NCBI GenBank assembly: GCA_039809495.1
Contig: JBDHVC010000009.1
Span: forward strand, 47,401 to 111,400
From: JAFLCL01 sp039809495
GTDB taxonomy: Bacteria > Myxococcota_A > Polyangia > Polyangiales > Sandaracinaceae
DNA: 64,000 nt
Direction of reading: 5' to 3'
Positions within the stretch are counted from its first letter, which is position 1. Every line of letters begins with the position of its first letter. A model generated the notes under the pieces. The model did no database searches. It had not been told where the DNA came from and saw nothing but the letters and a program-made list of their open reading frames with translations. The position numbers and the translations under genes were made by a program. Below, one piece after another: positions 10,501-19,382 of this stretch.

Positions 10501-12074
10501 CCGACTCCGACTGCCCCTACGCGTCGGACGGATCGCACGCGGGCGAGCTGACGGAAGCGAACCGCGCCTCCGGCCTGACGCAGCGCTGCGTCCCGAACAC
10601 GAGCCGCCCCGGCCGTAACGTCTGCTCGAGCTTCGAGTCCGACTCCACCGAGCTTCGCGCGCGCGTCGACGCGGGCGCGGCGAGCCGCGAGTGGGTCCCG
10701 ATCTACTACCGTTACTGCGAGGACTACCGCGCTGGCACGCGCACGCTGGGCTGGTGCAACACGTTCGACGAGGGCGACAGCTACCGCGAGATGGTGCGCA
10801 ACGCCGCCGAGTCCTACGACCGCCTCTACATCTTCCGCGCGTTCCGCAGGTACCGCCGCCTCTTCGGCTACAACTACGCCGACGGCGTCCTGCGCTTCCT
10901 CTTCCCGATCATCAACCTCCAGCAGGATCTGACATACCGCTACGTCTCCGATCCTTCCTTCCGCGACACCGAGGGCCCCTTCGGCTTCTACGACCAATTC
11001 CTCGCGTCGGCGGACGGACTCAACTTCTTCGCGCAGATCCTGGGCGCCCCGAACGTCGGCTCCTACTACTGGAATTCGGGCTACCAGTTCTACGAGTCCG
11101 ACGATCTCAACCCCTACACGCCGGGGGCGCACCTCTCGATGCCGATCGGCCTCGGGCGCTTCTCGTACTCGCTCTATCAGTCGGGCCTCACCGGCTTCGA
11201 GCGCGTCGAGCGCCAGGGCGCGATCATCGACAAGATCTATACGATCCTGCTGATGAGCACGCGCGGCCTCAGCCCCTTCTACGGGACGGACGCCGCCTTC
11301 TACACGAACCTCTACGACCTCTTCCCGATGGAGATGGGCCAGCTCTTCCGCGGGATGATCGGCGACCAGCCCGCGCAGTACATGCCGCGCGTGGTGTGCG
11401 GGGGCGGCACCTTCCCCGACTGCCGCAACCCGCGCCTCGTCTACATGGACTTCTACCGCGGCGACTGCAGCACGCCCGGATCCACCACGTGCCGACCCAA
11501 CCCGGCCGACGTGACCTACCGCGACATGAACGTCATCTCGACGGACTCCATCCTGCTCCAGTCGTACGCGGCGATGTTCGGCCTCTCCGAGATCCCGGTC
11601 TACTACGACACCGACTTCCAGACGCAGATGTTCATGTGCGTCGAGGGTCGCGGCGACTGCGTCACGCCGCCCGCGAGCGCCGTCGAGGGCGTCGACTACG
11701 TCCGCCACACGTCGAACCGCTACTTCCAGTCCTACCTCGCGTGGCAGCTCTCGCCGCGGACCGGCGCCGCGGGCCAGCAGTCGATGGCCTTCGCGCTCAT
11801 CACCGAGGCTCACCGCGACGCCGTCATCCTCCAGACCTTCCGCGAGTACCGCGGTGACTTCGGCGGCACCCCGTGGACCGAGGCCAACATCACCGACCGA
11901 CCGGCCTTCGACGCGCTCGGCGTCCCGATCCCGACCAACGAGGTCGTGAGCCGCGAGATCAACCGCCTCGACTCCCGCATCCAGGGCCTCGAGTCCTTCT
12001 TCAACTACCTCATCCAGCTCGAACGCCAGTTCGGCATCACCCCGCCCTACGTGTACACGCGGCCGGAGCTCTGA
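7542..12074 (+). CDS. Giant lipoprotein zinc metalloprotease (metzincin type), paralogue 1
   Basis: 1510 residues from the ATG at 7542. An in-frame ATG at 7500 would only lengthen the n-region. The start begins a lipoprotein signal ending in VSGC (Cys27), so the product should be anchored in an envelope membrane. Residues 842-852 read HEMGHCQGLRH, a perfect HExxHxxGxxH zinc site, and a Met-turn candidate VMEY follows at about 922-925, so it is a metzincin. The long N-terminal half includes RIRWVIDEE and VITENTTDRRWWERQF, features of the large bacterial zinc-dependent metalloproteases that carry DUF5117-like regions. Cys-rich CSTDSDC-type loops occur on both sides of the active site. A close paralogue follows after 11 bp. 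Substrate unknown. Confidence 0.88.
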   Translation: MNRSAVLRSLVVLAALTGAASVGVSGCGEPRAPINQVGTNVLDKRLFEGSWYMAQTIIDFDYEAAGLGFVGEVGSDGTSGGYAVPRIRWVIDEETLYAFRDYQTVSDAVDPLEDERQHDPRFIGQPVAAYHIQSHFDIRRSYNTVTGEELNVITENTTDRRWWERQFMRVDFSRNLLASRAGISADLQALFGEVRREPADILVQSQSNFPADWMPTFDTMNCDSPDDPTCTEGDRIYAGDYERGQLYHMSFVNLELLSPGVVNIPGYGVVPYCGEASLGLPECASVPIAVRTSFLRVSDRREYQAEQWQDARFDRAGYFRLERDTFDTTHGADDVSWGTTDFRNYAAFRHNMWRDWYSEAPVAGSTCSVTPDCADHGPNAVCRAGSCVVRTPTPYADRGVRRMVWHTSTELPAHLVKPAFQSASEWNRVYMQVVRTRTGRALPEYPDVDCQRDDPDAYCFCNDVPVAGAPGCDLSNPETWGACETRTLNATCAGRYDPFQTRADAEAAGVVDPFDCHVEVPAGAEPDMANPDVAARLEDRSFDGWFGARMVGSECVLELRTNTCNLAAVRDNPNGPGTTTGLDCQQRGDMRFSLLSYVDQPGTPFLGVAQFRADPVTGELISSDANIGGPALQGYRTRSMQMYDLIQGRYNPEEFFTGEDIRAYLEASNHIDLPAPPRIDFSVATTVPGLRGAADPGIRSEIGSRMERAAQRAQRLQGPEGRTRIYSDRLLTLAGSDIEARLFDNDEVFGLAGFANVPTSRAARSALREEALDRVSPFRGGLERHVHDLLANETAMNAAGMHMPNEFTDDSVLWYVNQHRDWPRARVEFELNRQLYRQTEIHEMGHCQGLRHDFGASADTENYAPDYYRISREFPLPDPRTFETDGTPGFSAAESAAYERAYSSARRLRELAGIDGTMVSAVMEYTANWYQRVQGSGFHDWMAIALGYGGLVDIYHNVEDRPVADVNSSTAPRAYVQYYDGGQSCSTDSDCPYASDGSHAGELTEANRASGLTQRCVPNTSRPGRNVCSSFESDSTELRARVDAGAASREWVPIYYRYCEDYRAGTRTLGWCNTFDEGDSYREMVRNAAESYDRLYIFRAFRRYRRLFGYNYADGVLRFLFPIINLQQDLTYRYVSDPSFRDTEGPFGFYDQFLASADGLNFFAQILGAPNVGSYYWNSGYQFYESDDLNPYTPGAHLSMPIGLGRFSYSLYQSGLTGFERVERQGAIIDKIYTILLMSTRGLSPFYGTDAAFYTNLYDLFPMEMGQLFRGMIGDQPAQYMPRVVCGGGTFPDCRNPRLVYMDFYRGDCSTPGSTTCRPNPADVTYRDMNVISTDSILLQSYAAMFGLSEIPVYYDTDFQTQMFMCVEGRGDCVTPPASAVEGVDYVRHTSNRYFQSYLAWQLSPRTGAAGQQSMAFALITEAHRDAVILQTFREYRGDFGGTPWTEANITDRPAFDALGVPIPTNEVVSREINRLDSRIQGLESFFNYLIQLERQFGITPPYVYTRPEL

Positions 12075-12085
12075 GGAGAGGCGCC

Positions 12086-15000
12086 ATGACGAAGAACTCC
12101 GACCGACTGGGAATGAACATGAAGATCCTCGGCAAGAGCCCCATCCTGCTCGCGCTCCTCCTCGCCTTCGGTGTCGCGAGCTGCTCCGAGGTCCTCCCGA
12201 CCGTGCATCGGGTCCAGACCAACCTCATCTCGAAGAGCGTCTTCGAGGGGGACTGGTGGTACACGCGCACGATCGTCGGGCTGCCCGACGACGCCGCGTG
12301 GGCGATCGGCGACGCGGGCGCCGGCGCGCCGTGGCCTGGCGCCATGGCGAACTACGACCTCGCGTCGCGCTCCGGCGTCATCGGCCGCATCCGCTGGGTC
12401 ATCGACGAGAACTACCTCTACGCCTACCGCGCGACGGAGATCATCCCCGGCTCGAACCTCGACGCGAACACGCCAGCCTTCCGAGGCTCGCCCCTCGCGG
12501 TCTATCGGATCCAGGCGCACGCCGACGTCCGCCGCGAGTACAACTCGACGACGGGCGAGACGAGCAACGTCGTGACGGAGAACACGACGGATCGACGCTG
12601 GTACGAGCGCGAGTTCATCCGGGTCGACTGGTCGCAGAACCTCGTGACCTTCGGGCAGTTCGGCGCAGGCCTCGAGATCGAGGCGCTCTTCGGCGCGTTC
12701 CGCCGCGAGCCCGCGAGCCTCGGGATCGTCGACGAGGGCAACACCCAGCTGCCGGCGGAGTGGGCGCCCCAATTCGTCCGGGTCGGCGAGGACACCGACT
12801 ACCGCTTCTTCAGCGAGTGGCCGGCGGACGCGCGCGACACCGTCCACTACATGTCCTTCGTCACGCAGGAGATGTGGACGCCGACGGAGTGCTACGGCCA
12901 GTCCTGCGGCACCTCGATCGCGATCACGATGCGCGACGCGTTCCTCCGCGTCCCTCCGCACCACGACTACGCCGTGGAGACGCTCGCCAACAGCGAGTAC
13001 GACCGCTTCGGCATCATCCGCACGGAGCAGCGGACCTATTTCCGCGGCGGGGAGCCGCGCAGCTCGCTCGGCGAATTCTGTACGGCCAACGAGGACTGCG
13101 TCACGAACGCGTGTGACACCGATCGCCACGTCTGCGTCGGCGGCCTCACCGACGAGCTCGGCGACACCGACTACCTCACCTACTACCGCCTTCGTCACAA
13201 CTTCTACGCGTCGTCGCTCACGAGCACCGAGTGCCTGACCGACTGGGAGTGCAACGGCCGCTACGGCACGGGCGGGACCAGCGGCTCGGTCTGCGACCAG
13301 GCGGCCCACCGCTGCACGATCCCGCTCCGCGACCGCGTCGTTCGTCCGGTCCACTACCGGCTCTCGCCGGGCTACCCGACCTACCTCCTGCGCTCGGCGT
13401 TCGAGGTCATCTCGATGTGGAACGAGACCTTCATGCGCGGCAACCGCGCCGTCCACGGGACGCCCGCGCCGAGCGGCGAGGACGTCGCCTGCCAGAGCGC
13501 GGACCCGACGCAGTACTGCTTCTGCGGCGACACGATCGCGGCGCCCGAGGTGAACCCGGCCACCCGCTCGTGCCCCGCTCACATCGACTTCTTCCAGCCG
13601 CCCGGCAGCCGCGGCGTCACGGACGACTTCGACTGCTGGATCGCGGGCGCCGACGATCACCCGCTCGCGGATCTCGATCGCCCGACGGAGTTCTCCGACT
13701 ACCACGCCGAGGACTGGACGAACCTCCACTTCGTGGGCAGCGAGTGCATGCTCGTGCTCGACGTCAACAGCTGCGATCGCGATCCGAACGCGGCCTGCGA
13801 GCAGCTCGGCGACATCCGCTACAACATGTTCAACTTCGTGTCGGCGGCGGCCTCGGGCTTCTGCGGGGTCATGCAGCCGATGCAGGATCCGACGACCGGC
13901 GAGGCGATCGTCTCGCCGATCAACATGGGCGGGCAGTGCCTCGACAACTTCGGCATCCAGCCCCTCGTCTACTGGCCCATCCTGCGGGGCGAGGAGCCGA
14001 CGGACGATCTCCTGAGCGGCGACGACATCCGGCGCTACTTCGAGAACGTCGGGAACGTCGTGCCGCCCCGCTCGATCGCCCCCGGCACCACGGCGGGCTA
14101 CGACCCCACCGATCCGTCCCGTCCGGGCTTCCCCGCGGATCTCACGCGGCGGTTCCAGGACCTGATGGAGGAGCACCGCGCCGACTTCGAGCAGCTGCGC
14201 GGGGTCGAGGGGCGCGCTCGCGTCCACTCCGATCGCCGCTTCGCGATCTCCCGTGATCCGGGCGGCCGCGAGCTGATCCGTCGCTACGCCGCGGCGGCGG
14301 GCAGCGAGGGTTTCCCGACGCCGAACACGCTCGAGTCGATGGCGGCCGCCGCGATGGACGCGCCCGGCGCGATGCGGGGCCGCACCGTCGACGTCGGCGA
14401 TCCCGCGAGCCTCGCGCGCGTCTCGCCGATGAGCCGCGACTTCCTCGACACGACGCTCGGTGACATGGAGCGGGAGCGCGCCCTGCTCCAGTCGGGCGTC
14501 TGCCTCCTCGAGGAGCGGCCCGCGCTGATGTACGAGTCGCAGTACGGGCAGTACTGGGCCGAGGCGTTCCGCGGCTTCGACAACCGGACGGCGCGGATCC
14601 GCTGGGCGCAGGCGTGGCACCGCGCCGTCATGCAGCACGAGCTCGGCCACGGCCTGGGCCTCGAGCACAACTTCGCGGGCACCTTCGATCGCGACAACTA
14701 CGTCCCGGCCTACTACCGGATCGCGCTCGAGAACCCGCTCCCCGTCCTCGAGTCCTTCGACGACGCGAGCCACGGCGGCAACGGCGACGGCGTCGTGACG
14801 GCCGACGAGACGGAGCGCTACTACGCCGAGCTCGACCGGGTGCGGCGCGTGCGCAACGACGCGGGTGTCGGCAACTACAGCACCTCGTCCACGATGGACT
14901 ACCCCGGCGATCTGTCGGACATCATGGGCCTCGGCTTCTACGACCACGCGGCGGTCTATTACAACTACTTCAACCAGGTCGAGACCTACGTCGGTGACCC

Positions 15001-16708
15001 GCGCTACCGCGCACCCGGGACGAGCCAGGATCTGATGCTCCGCTCGGACACGACGCCGCGCCAGAGCTGGACGTGGTACCGCGGCGGCGAGGCGTGCAGC
15101 GAAGACGCGCAGTGCCCGAACGCGGAGGGCAGCCCGAACCTCGTCTCGGGGCAGGTCGTGGCGCAGCGCTGCGTCACGAACCCGCGCTTCTCGACCATCC
15201 AGAGGGCCTGTGAAGGCGCGCAGCACTGCATCTGCTCGTCGTTCGATCAGGACTTCATGGACTACCAGAACGGGCTCGCGTACCGGACCGTCTCCGAGCC
15301 GCTCGAGTACTACCCCGTCGTCTACCTCTTCTGCTCGAACCCGCGCCTCAACGACATCTCGTGGTGCAACGTGTTCGACGCGGGCGAGAGCTTCCAAGAG
15401 GCGGTGTCGAACTGGCGCCGTGAGTGGGAGGCGCGCTATCCGACGTCGTACTTCCGGCGTTTCCGGCGGCCCTTCTCGGTGCGTCGCCGCTACCAGGGCA
15501 TCTCGGACGCGGCGAAGGTCTTCCAGCACCTCTTCTTCCGATACTTCTACAACGAGATCAACCGCGGCCGGACGCTGCGCGCGAACCGCTTCGTCAGCGA
15601 TCCGCTCCCGCTCGGCTTCAACGACGAATTCAACGCGTCGATCGACGCGATGAACTGGCTCGCGCAGATTGCCAGCCTGCCCGACGTCGGGTCCTACGAG
15701 TTCGACGCCGCGACGAACAGCTATCGGCACATGGGCGAGGCGGTCGGGATGCCCGGCTCCGACCTGAACCTCGAGCCGGGCCAGGGCTACTACACCTGGT
15801 CGCGCTACCAGGAGGGGGAGCTCGGCTTCTTCCGCATGGAGCGGCGCGGCGTCTTCTGGGACAAGCTCTTCGCCCTCCAGGCGCTCTCGCTGCGTGACTG
15901 GGGCGCCTCGAGCACGGGCTCCGAGGAGCGCTACTACATCAACTTCTACTCGGTGTTCCCGGTCGAGATGACCGAGCTCTTCGGGGGCTATATCCTCGAC
16001 GATCCGCGCTGGTTCGCGCCGCGCGTGGACACCTCGGGCGCGACGCCGCGGGTCGAGTACCCGAGCTGGTGGCGCGGGGGCGACTCCTGCGGCTCGGGTC
16101 CGCGACGCGGGCCGTGCCGCGGGCCGAACATGGCGGTCTACACGAACCCGCCGATCGAGGGGACGAGCAACGACATCCTCCGCTTCTACTCGGTGGTGTT
16201 CGCGCTCTCGGAGTTCCCGGTCTTCTACGACACGTCGTGGGAGGCGCGGCTCAGCGTCTTCAACCTCGGCAACGGCGACCAGTTCACGATGCCCGACCGG
16301 CAGCCGGACGGCTCGGACAGCTGCGCGTGGCGGACGCCACGCGAGGAGGCGCTCGGTGGGACGACGACGACGCTCACGCCGAGCGGCGCGACCTGCCTCG
16401 ACGTCGAGGACGCCGACTACATCACCTACACCTCCGATCGCCTCCACACGACGTGGGTCGCGGCGAAGGTGCGCTCGCGGACGACCTACAACCTCGAGGA
16501 GGAGCAGCTCGGCTTCCAGCTCCTGCACGAGATCTCGATGCGCCAAGATCGCGTGCGCGAGCTCGAGGACATCGAGGCGGGCCGCCCGCTGACCGCCGCG
16601 GAGAGCGCCGAGCTCGCGCGGCTCGAGGATCGGCTCGTCTCGGACGAGTCCTTCCTCCAGACCCTCGTCTTCCTCCAGCGGATCTTCGGCATCAACTCGT
16701 ACCTCTGA
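12086..16708 (+). CDS. Giant lipoprotein zinc metalloprotease (metzincin type), paralogue 2
   Basis: 1540 residues. The signal peptide ends in VASC (Cys33), so this is also a lipoprotein. An in-frame ATG at 12113 is an alternative start. The zinc site HELGHGLGLEH lies at residues 851-861 and the Met-turn STMDY at about 935-939. It shares with its upstream neighbour the N-terminal block (S-V-F-E-G-D-W), RIRWVIDE, the VVTENTTDRRWYEREF block and the C-terminal SDRLHTTWVAAK region, so the two arose by tandem duplication. The sequences have diverged well outside these blocks, which suggests different substrates or a heteromeric pair. The stop codon is the left end of a 49-bp palindrome shared with hemH. 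Confidence 0.88.
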   Translation: MTKNSDRLGMNMKILGKSPILLALLLAFGVASCSEVLPTVHRVQTNLISKSVFEGDWWYTRTIVGLPDDAAWAIGDAGAGAPWPGAMANYDLASRSGVIGRIRWVIDENYLYAYRATEIIPGSNLDANTPAFRGSPLAVYRIQAHADVRREYNSTTGETSNVVTENTTDRRWYEREFIRVDWSQNLVTFGQFGAGLEIEALFGAFRREPASLGIVDEGNTQLPAEWAPQFVRVGEDTDYRFFSEWPADARDTVHYMSFVTQEMWTPTECYGQSCGTSIAITMRDAFLRVPPHHDYAVETLANSEYDRFGIIRTEQRTYFRGGEPRSSLGEFCTANEDCVTNACDTDRHVCVGGLTDELGDTDYLTYYRLRHNFYASSLTSTECLTDWECNGRYGTGGTSGSVCDQAAHRCTIPLRDRVVRPVHYRLSPGYPTYLLRSAFEVISMWNETFMRGNRAVHGTPAPSGEDVACQSADPTQYCFCGDTIAAPEVNPATRSCPAHIDFFQPPGSRGVTDDFDCWIAGADDHPLADLDRPTEFSDYHAEDWTNLHFVGSECMLVLDVNSCDRDPNAACEQLGDIRYNMFNFVSAAASGFCGVMQPMQDPTTGEAIVSPINMGGQCLDNFGIQPLVYWPILRGEEPTDDLLSGDDIRRYFENVGNVVPPRSIAPGTTAGYDPTDPSRPGFPADLTRRFQDLMEEHRADFEQLRGVEGRARVHSDRRFAISRDPGGRELIRRYAAAAGSEGFPTPNTLESMAAAAMDAPGAMRGRTVDVGDPASLARVSPMSRDFLDTTLGDMERERALLQSGVCLLEERPALMYESQYGQYWAEAFRGFDNRTARIRWAQAWHRAVMQHELGHGLGLEHNFAGTFDRDNYVPAYYRIALENPLPVLESFDDASHGGNGDGVVTADETERYYAELDRVRRVRNDAGVGNYSTSSTMDYPGDLSDIMGLGFYDHAAVYYNYFNQVETYVGDPRYRAPGTSQDLMLRSDTTPRQSWTWYRGGEACSEDAQCPNAEGSPNLVSGQVVAQRCVTNPRFSTIQRACEGAQHCICSSFDQDFMDYQNGLAYRTVSEPLEYYPVVYLFCSNPRLNDISWCNVFDAGESFQEAVSNWRREWEARYPTSYFRRFRRPFSVRRRYQGISDAAKVFQHLFFRYFYNEINRGRTLRANRFVSDPLPLGFNDEFNASIDAMNWLAQIASLPDVGSYEFDAATNSYRHMGEAVGMPGSDLNLEPGQGYYTWSRYQEGELGFFRMERRGVFWDKLFALQALSLRDWGASSTGSEERYYINFYSVFPVEMTELFGGYILDDPRWFAPRVDTSGATPRVEYPSWWRGGDSCGSGPRRGPCRGPNMAVYTNPPIEGTSNDILRFYSVVFALSEFPVFYDTSWEARLSVFNLGNGDQFTMPDRQPDGSDSCAWRTPREEALGGTTTTLTPSGATCLDVEDADYITYTSDRLHTTWVAAKVRSRTTYNLEEEQLGFQLLHEISMRQDRVRELEDIEAGRPLTAAESAELARLEDRLVSDESFLQTLVFLQRIFGINSYL

Positions 16709-16754
16709 CAGCGCGCATCGCTCGACGTGATCCGTCGAGCGAGGCGCGCCGTCA
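16706..16754. terminator. 49-bp stop-to-stop palindrome between convergent genes
   Basis: Arms of 22 nt (16706-16727 and 16733-16754) pair with only two mismatches around the 5-nt loop TGATC. The first three bases are the TGA of the metalloprotease and the last three are the complement of the hemH stop. It should act as a bidirectional terminator. Bases 16711-16740 are identical over 30 nt to the reverse complement of 61900-61929, the terminal hairpin of the mobile palindrome inside ppx/gppA. Confidence 0.85.
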
Positions 16755-17786
16755 GGGCGCGGCGCGGCGGATCTCGGCTACGAGCATGTCGATGAACGTG
16801 GGCGAGGCGTCGAGCGCGGGGACGAGGATCAGCCGCTCACCGCCGCTCGCTCGGAACCTCGCCTCGCCCCGCAGCGCGATCTCCTCGAGCGTCTCGAGGC
16901 AGGCCGCGACGAAGCCCGGGCACGCGACGGCGACGCGCTTGACGCCGCGCGCGGCGAGCTCGACGAGGGCGTCGTCCGTGTACGGACCGATCCACCTCGT
17001 CCCTCGAAGCCGCGACTGGAAGGCGGTCGACGAGCTCGCGCCGCCCACGGCGTGCGCGAGCGCCCGGCTCGTCGCGTAGCACTGCGCGCGATAGCAGTCG
17101 GCCGTTCGATCCTCGATCACGCCGCAGCATCGCTCGTCGCCACACGGCGCCGGGCAGGCGGGGCGGAGCTGCCGCGCGGGGATCCCGTGGTAGCTGAAGA
17201 GGACGTGCTCGGCGTCGATCGCGCGCACCGCCTCGCGGACCCGCTCGGCCTGCGCCTCGATGAAGCCCGGGTGCGCGAAGAACGGCGGCACGAACCGGAG
17301 CGCCAGGCCTCGAGCGAGCGCCTCGATGCGCGCCCGCGCGCTCCCCGTCGTCGCCGACGCGTGCTGGGGAAACATCGGGGCGACGACCAGCTCGGTCACC
17401 CCGCGCGCGCGGAGCTCCGCGAGGGTGGCGTCGAGCGAGGGGCGCCCGTAGCGCATCGCGAAGCGGACCTCGAGGTCCGGGAGCCGCGCGGCGAGCGCGG
17501 CCGCCTGCGCCCGCGTCTGGACGAGCAGGGGCGAGCCCTCGTCGGTCCAGACGCGCGCGTACGCGCGCGCGCTCCGCCTCGAGCGCAGGGGCAGGACGAG
17601 CGCGTGGAGCAAGAGCCAGCGCATCGGCGCTGCGAGGTCCACGACGGCGGGATCCGAGAGGAATTCCTCGAGGAACGCGCGGACCGCGGCCTCGGTCGGG
17701 GCCTCGGGCGTGCCGAGGTTCACGAGCAGCACGCCGCGCTTGGGCGCGGCCCCGCGCCCCTCGTCGAGCCGCTCAGCGGAACGCAT
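16752..17786 (-). CDS. hemH: Ferrochelatase
   Basis: 344 residues. Inserts Fe2+ into protoporphyrin IX, the last step of haem synthesis, at the inner membrane face. VLLVNLGTPEAP at the N-terminus, MRYGRPS, and FSYHGIP with the catalytic His200 are clear signatures, and TAFQSRLRGTRWIGPYTD closes the site. Between residues 211 and 236 there are six cysteines (211, 215, 220, 221, 231, 236). Some bacterial ferrochelatases are known to hold a [2Fe-2S] cluster on internal cysteines, and these positions fit that class. This is inference. The gene start overlaps the orn stop by 14 bp, so orn-hemH is one transcript. Confidence 0.96.
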   Translation of the reverse strand: MRSAERLDEGRGAAPKRGVLLVNLGTPEAPTEAAVRAFLEEFLSDPAVVDLAAPMRWLLLHALVLPLRSRRSARAYARVWTDEGSPLLVQTRAQAAALAARLPDLEVRFAMRYGRPSLDATLAELRARGVTELVVAPMFPQHASATTGSARARIEALARGLALRFVPPFFAHPGFIEAQAERVREAVRAIDAEHVLFSYHGIPARQLRPACPAPCGDERCCGVIEDRTADCYRAQCYATSRALAHAVGGASSSTAFQSRLRGTRWIGPYTDDALVELAARGVKRVAVACPGFVAACLETLEEIALRGEARFRASGGERLILVPALDASPTFIDMLVAEIRRAAP

Positions 17787-18318
17787 GGGAGCGATAGAAG
17801 CGCAGCTCGTCGATCGACTCGAGGATGTCCTCGAGGGCGCGGTGCTTGCCCTGCTTGAACGGACGCGCGGCGTAGACGTCGGGGAGCCAACGCCGGACGA
17901 GTTCCTTGACGCTCGAGACGTCGACGTGGCGATAGTGCAGGTGCGCGTCGAGGCTGGGCATGTAGCGCGCGAGGAAGAGCCGATCCTGGTGGATCGAATT
18001 CCCGGCGAGCGGCGCGGCGCGCGCGCCGACGCCCGCGGCGACGAGGAACGCGAGGGTCTGCGCCTCGGCCTCGGCCTCCGAGAGCGTCGAGGCGCGCGAG
18101 CGCTCCGTCAGCCCCGACGCCCCGTGGTGCTCGGTGTTCCACGCGTCCATCTGGGCGAGGAGCGCGTCCGGCTGATGGACGACGAGGTCCGGCCCCTCCG
18201 CGACGACCCGCAGCTCGGCGTCGGTGACGATGGTCGCGATCTCGAGGATCCGCTCCCGATCGACGTCGAGGCCGGTCATCTCGAGGTCGATCCACACGAG
18301 GAGGTCGTTGTCGTTCAT
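17773..18318 (-). CDS. orn: Oligoribonuclease
   Basis: 181 residues, the usual length. A 3'-5' exoribonuclease that degrades di- to pentanucleotides, including pGpG from cyclic-di-GMP turnover, in the cytoplasm. DEDDh motifs are visible: WIDLEMTGLD (Asp11, Glu13), AGNSIHQDR with the second Asp, and HRALEDILESI with the catalytic His and last Asp. Start ATG at 18318 (MNDNDLLVW). It overlaps hemH downstream and is divergent from tilS across about 60 bp. Confidence 0.96.
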   Translation of the reverse strand: MNDNDLLVWIDLEMTGLDVDRERILEIATIVTDAELRVVAEGPDLVVHQPDALLAQMDAWNTEHHGASGLTERSRASTLSEAEAEAQTLAFLVAAGVGARAAPLAGNSIHQDRLFLARYMPSLDAHLHYRHVDVSSVKELVRRWLPDVYAARPFKQGKHRALEDILESIDELRFYRSHAFR

Positions 18319-18380
18319 CGGGGGCTCCGCCGTGGCATGCGTGGGGCTCGCGGGCGCGTTCGTCCGCGGAGCGCGCGCGA

Positions 18381-19382
18381 GTGTACCCGATGCGCGCCGA
18401 GGGCTATCCTCCTCGCGTGCTCGTGGCGCGTGTTCGGCGGACGGTCGAGGAGCATCGGCTGCTTCGGCCGGGCGAGCGCGTGCTCGTGGGCGTCTCGGGC
18501 GGCGCCGACTCGCTGGCGCTCGTCCGCGCGCTGCTCGCCTCGCGCGAGGCGCTCGGGATCGAGCTCGAGGCGGCGACGATCGATCATGGGCTGCGCGCCG
18601 GGTCGGCGGCGGAGCACGAGCGGGTGCGGACGGCGATCGAGGCGCTCGGGATCCCCTGCGCGCTCGTCTCGCTCCGCCTCGCGCGCGGAGCGGCCGTCCA
18701 GCGGCGCGCCCGCGAGGCCCGCTACGCGGCGCTCGGGCGCCTCGCGACCGAGCGCGGCTGCGACGTCGTCGCGGTCGCTCACACCCTCGACGATCAGGCC
18801 GAGACCGTGCTCGCGCGCCTGCTCCGCGGCGCGGGCGTTCGCGGCCTCGCGGGCGCGCATCGCCGCCGGGTCGACGGGGTCGTCCGCCCCCTCCTCGACG
18901 CGACCCGCGCGGAGGTGCTCGCGTACCTCCGCGCGATCGCGCAGCCCGTGCTCGTCGAGGACCCCTCCAACCAGGATGCGCGCTACCTCCGCGCGCGCGT
19001 CCGTCACCGGCTCCTGCCGCTCCTCGTCCGCGAGCAGCCGGCGCTCGCGCGCGCCCTGGCGGCCCTCGCCGACGACGCCGCCGAGCACCGCGCGCTCGTC
19101 GAGCGCGTGGTCGGCGCCCTGGCACCGCGCGCCCTCGCGAGCGTCGAGGCGCTCGCGGGCCTCGAGCCGCCGCTCCGCCGCGAAGCGCTCCGCAGGTGGG
19201 CGCGGGAGCAGGCGCGGGTCGAGCTCGGCCGCCCCCACCTCGAGGCGCTCGAGCGGCTCTGCCTGACGACTCGGGGAGAGGTGCGCTTGCCCGAGGGCGG
19301 CGTCGTCCTCATCCAGGGGGGAGCGCTCACGCTCCGCGCGAGCCCGACGTCCGCCCCGAAGAGCCACCCCGACGAAGGATGA
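18381..19382 (+). CDS. tilS: tRNA(Ile)-lysidine synthetase
   Basis: 333 residues. Modifies C34 of the AUA-reading tRNA-Ile to lysidine with ATP. The PP-loop motif SGGADS is at residues 39-44, followed by ATIDHGLRAGS and AHTLDDQAETVL, all diagnostic. The GTG at 18381 is chosen because GGAG lies 9 nt upstream. ATG 18390 and GTG 18417 are alternatives, and the last fits the family's usual N-terminal length. TilS next to ftsH is an order seen in many bacteria. The gap to ftsH holds only two short inverted repeats (19391-19402 and 19418-19440). Confidence 0.94.
   Translation: MYPMRAEGYPPRVLVARVRRTVEEHRLLRPGERVLVGVSGGADSLALVRALLASREALGIELEAATIDHGLRAGSAAEHERVRTAIEALGIPCALVSLRLARGAAVQRRAREARYAALGRLATERGCDVVAVAHTLDDQAETVLARLLRGAGVRGLAGAHRRRVDGVVRPLLDATRAEVLAYLRAIAQPVLVEDPSNQDARYLRARVRHRLLPLLVREQPALARALAALADDAAEHRALVERVVGALAPRALASVEALAGLEPPLRREALRRWAREQARVELGRPHLEALERLCLTTRGEVRLPEGGVVLIQGGALTLRASPTSAPKSHPDEG

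Noticed and set aside
5949..11813. An open minus-strand frame of nearly 2000 codons, opposite the barrel-like protein and the first metalloprotease
   Set aside because: It is a by-product of G/C-rich third positions in the real plus-strand genes. The translation is a low-information Arg/Ala/Val mix without domains, while the plus strand has signal peptides, zinc motifs and ribosome sites.
12047..16546. Long minus-strand open frame opposite the second metalloprotease
   Set aside because: Same reason: antisense frame of a high-GC gene with no recognisable domain or start context.
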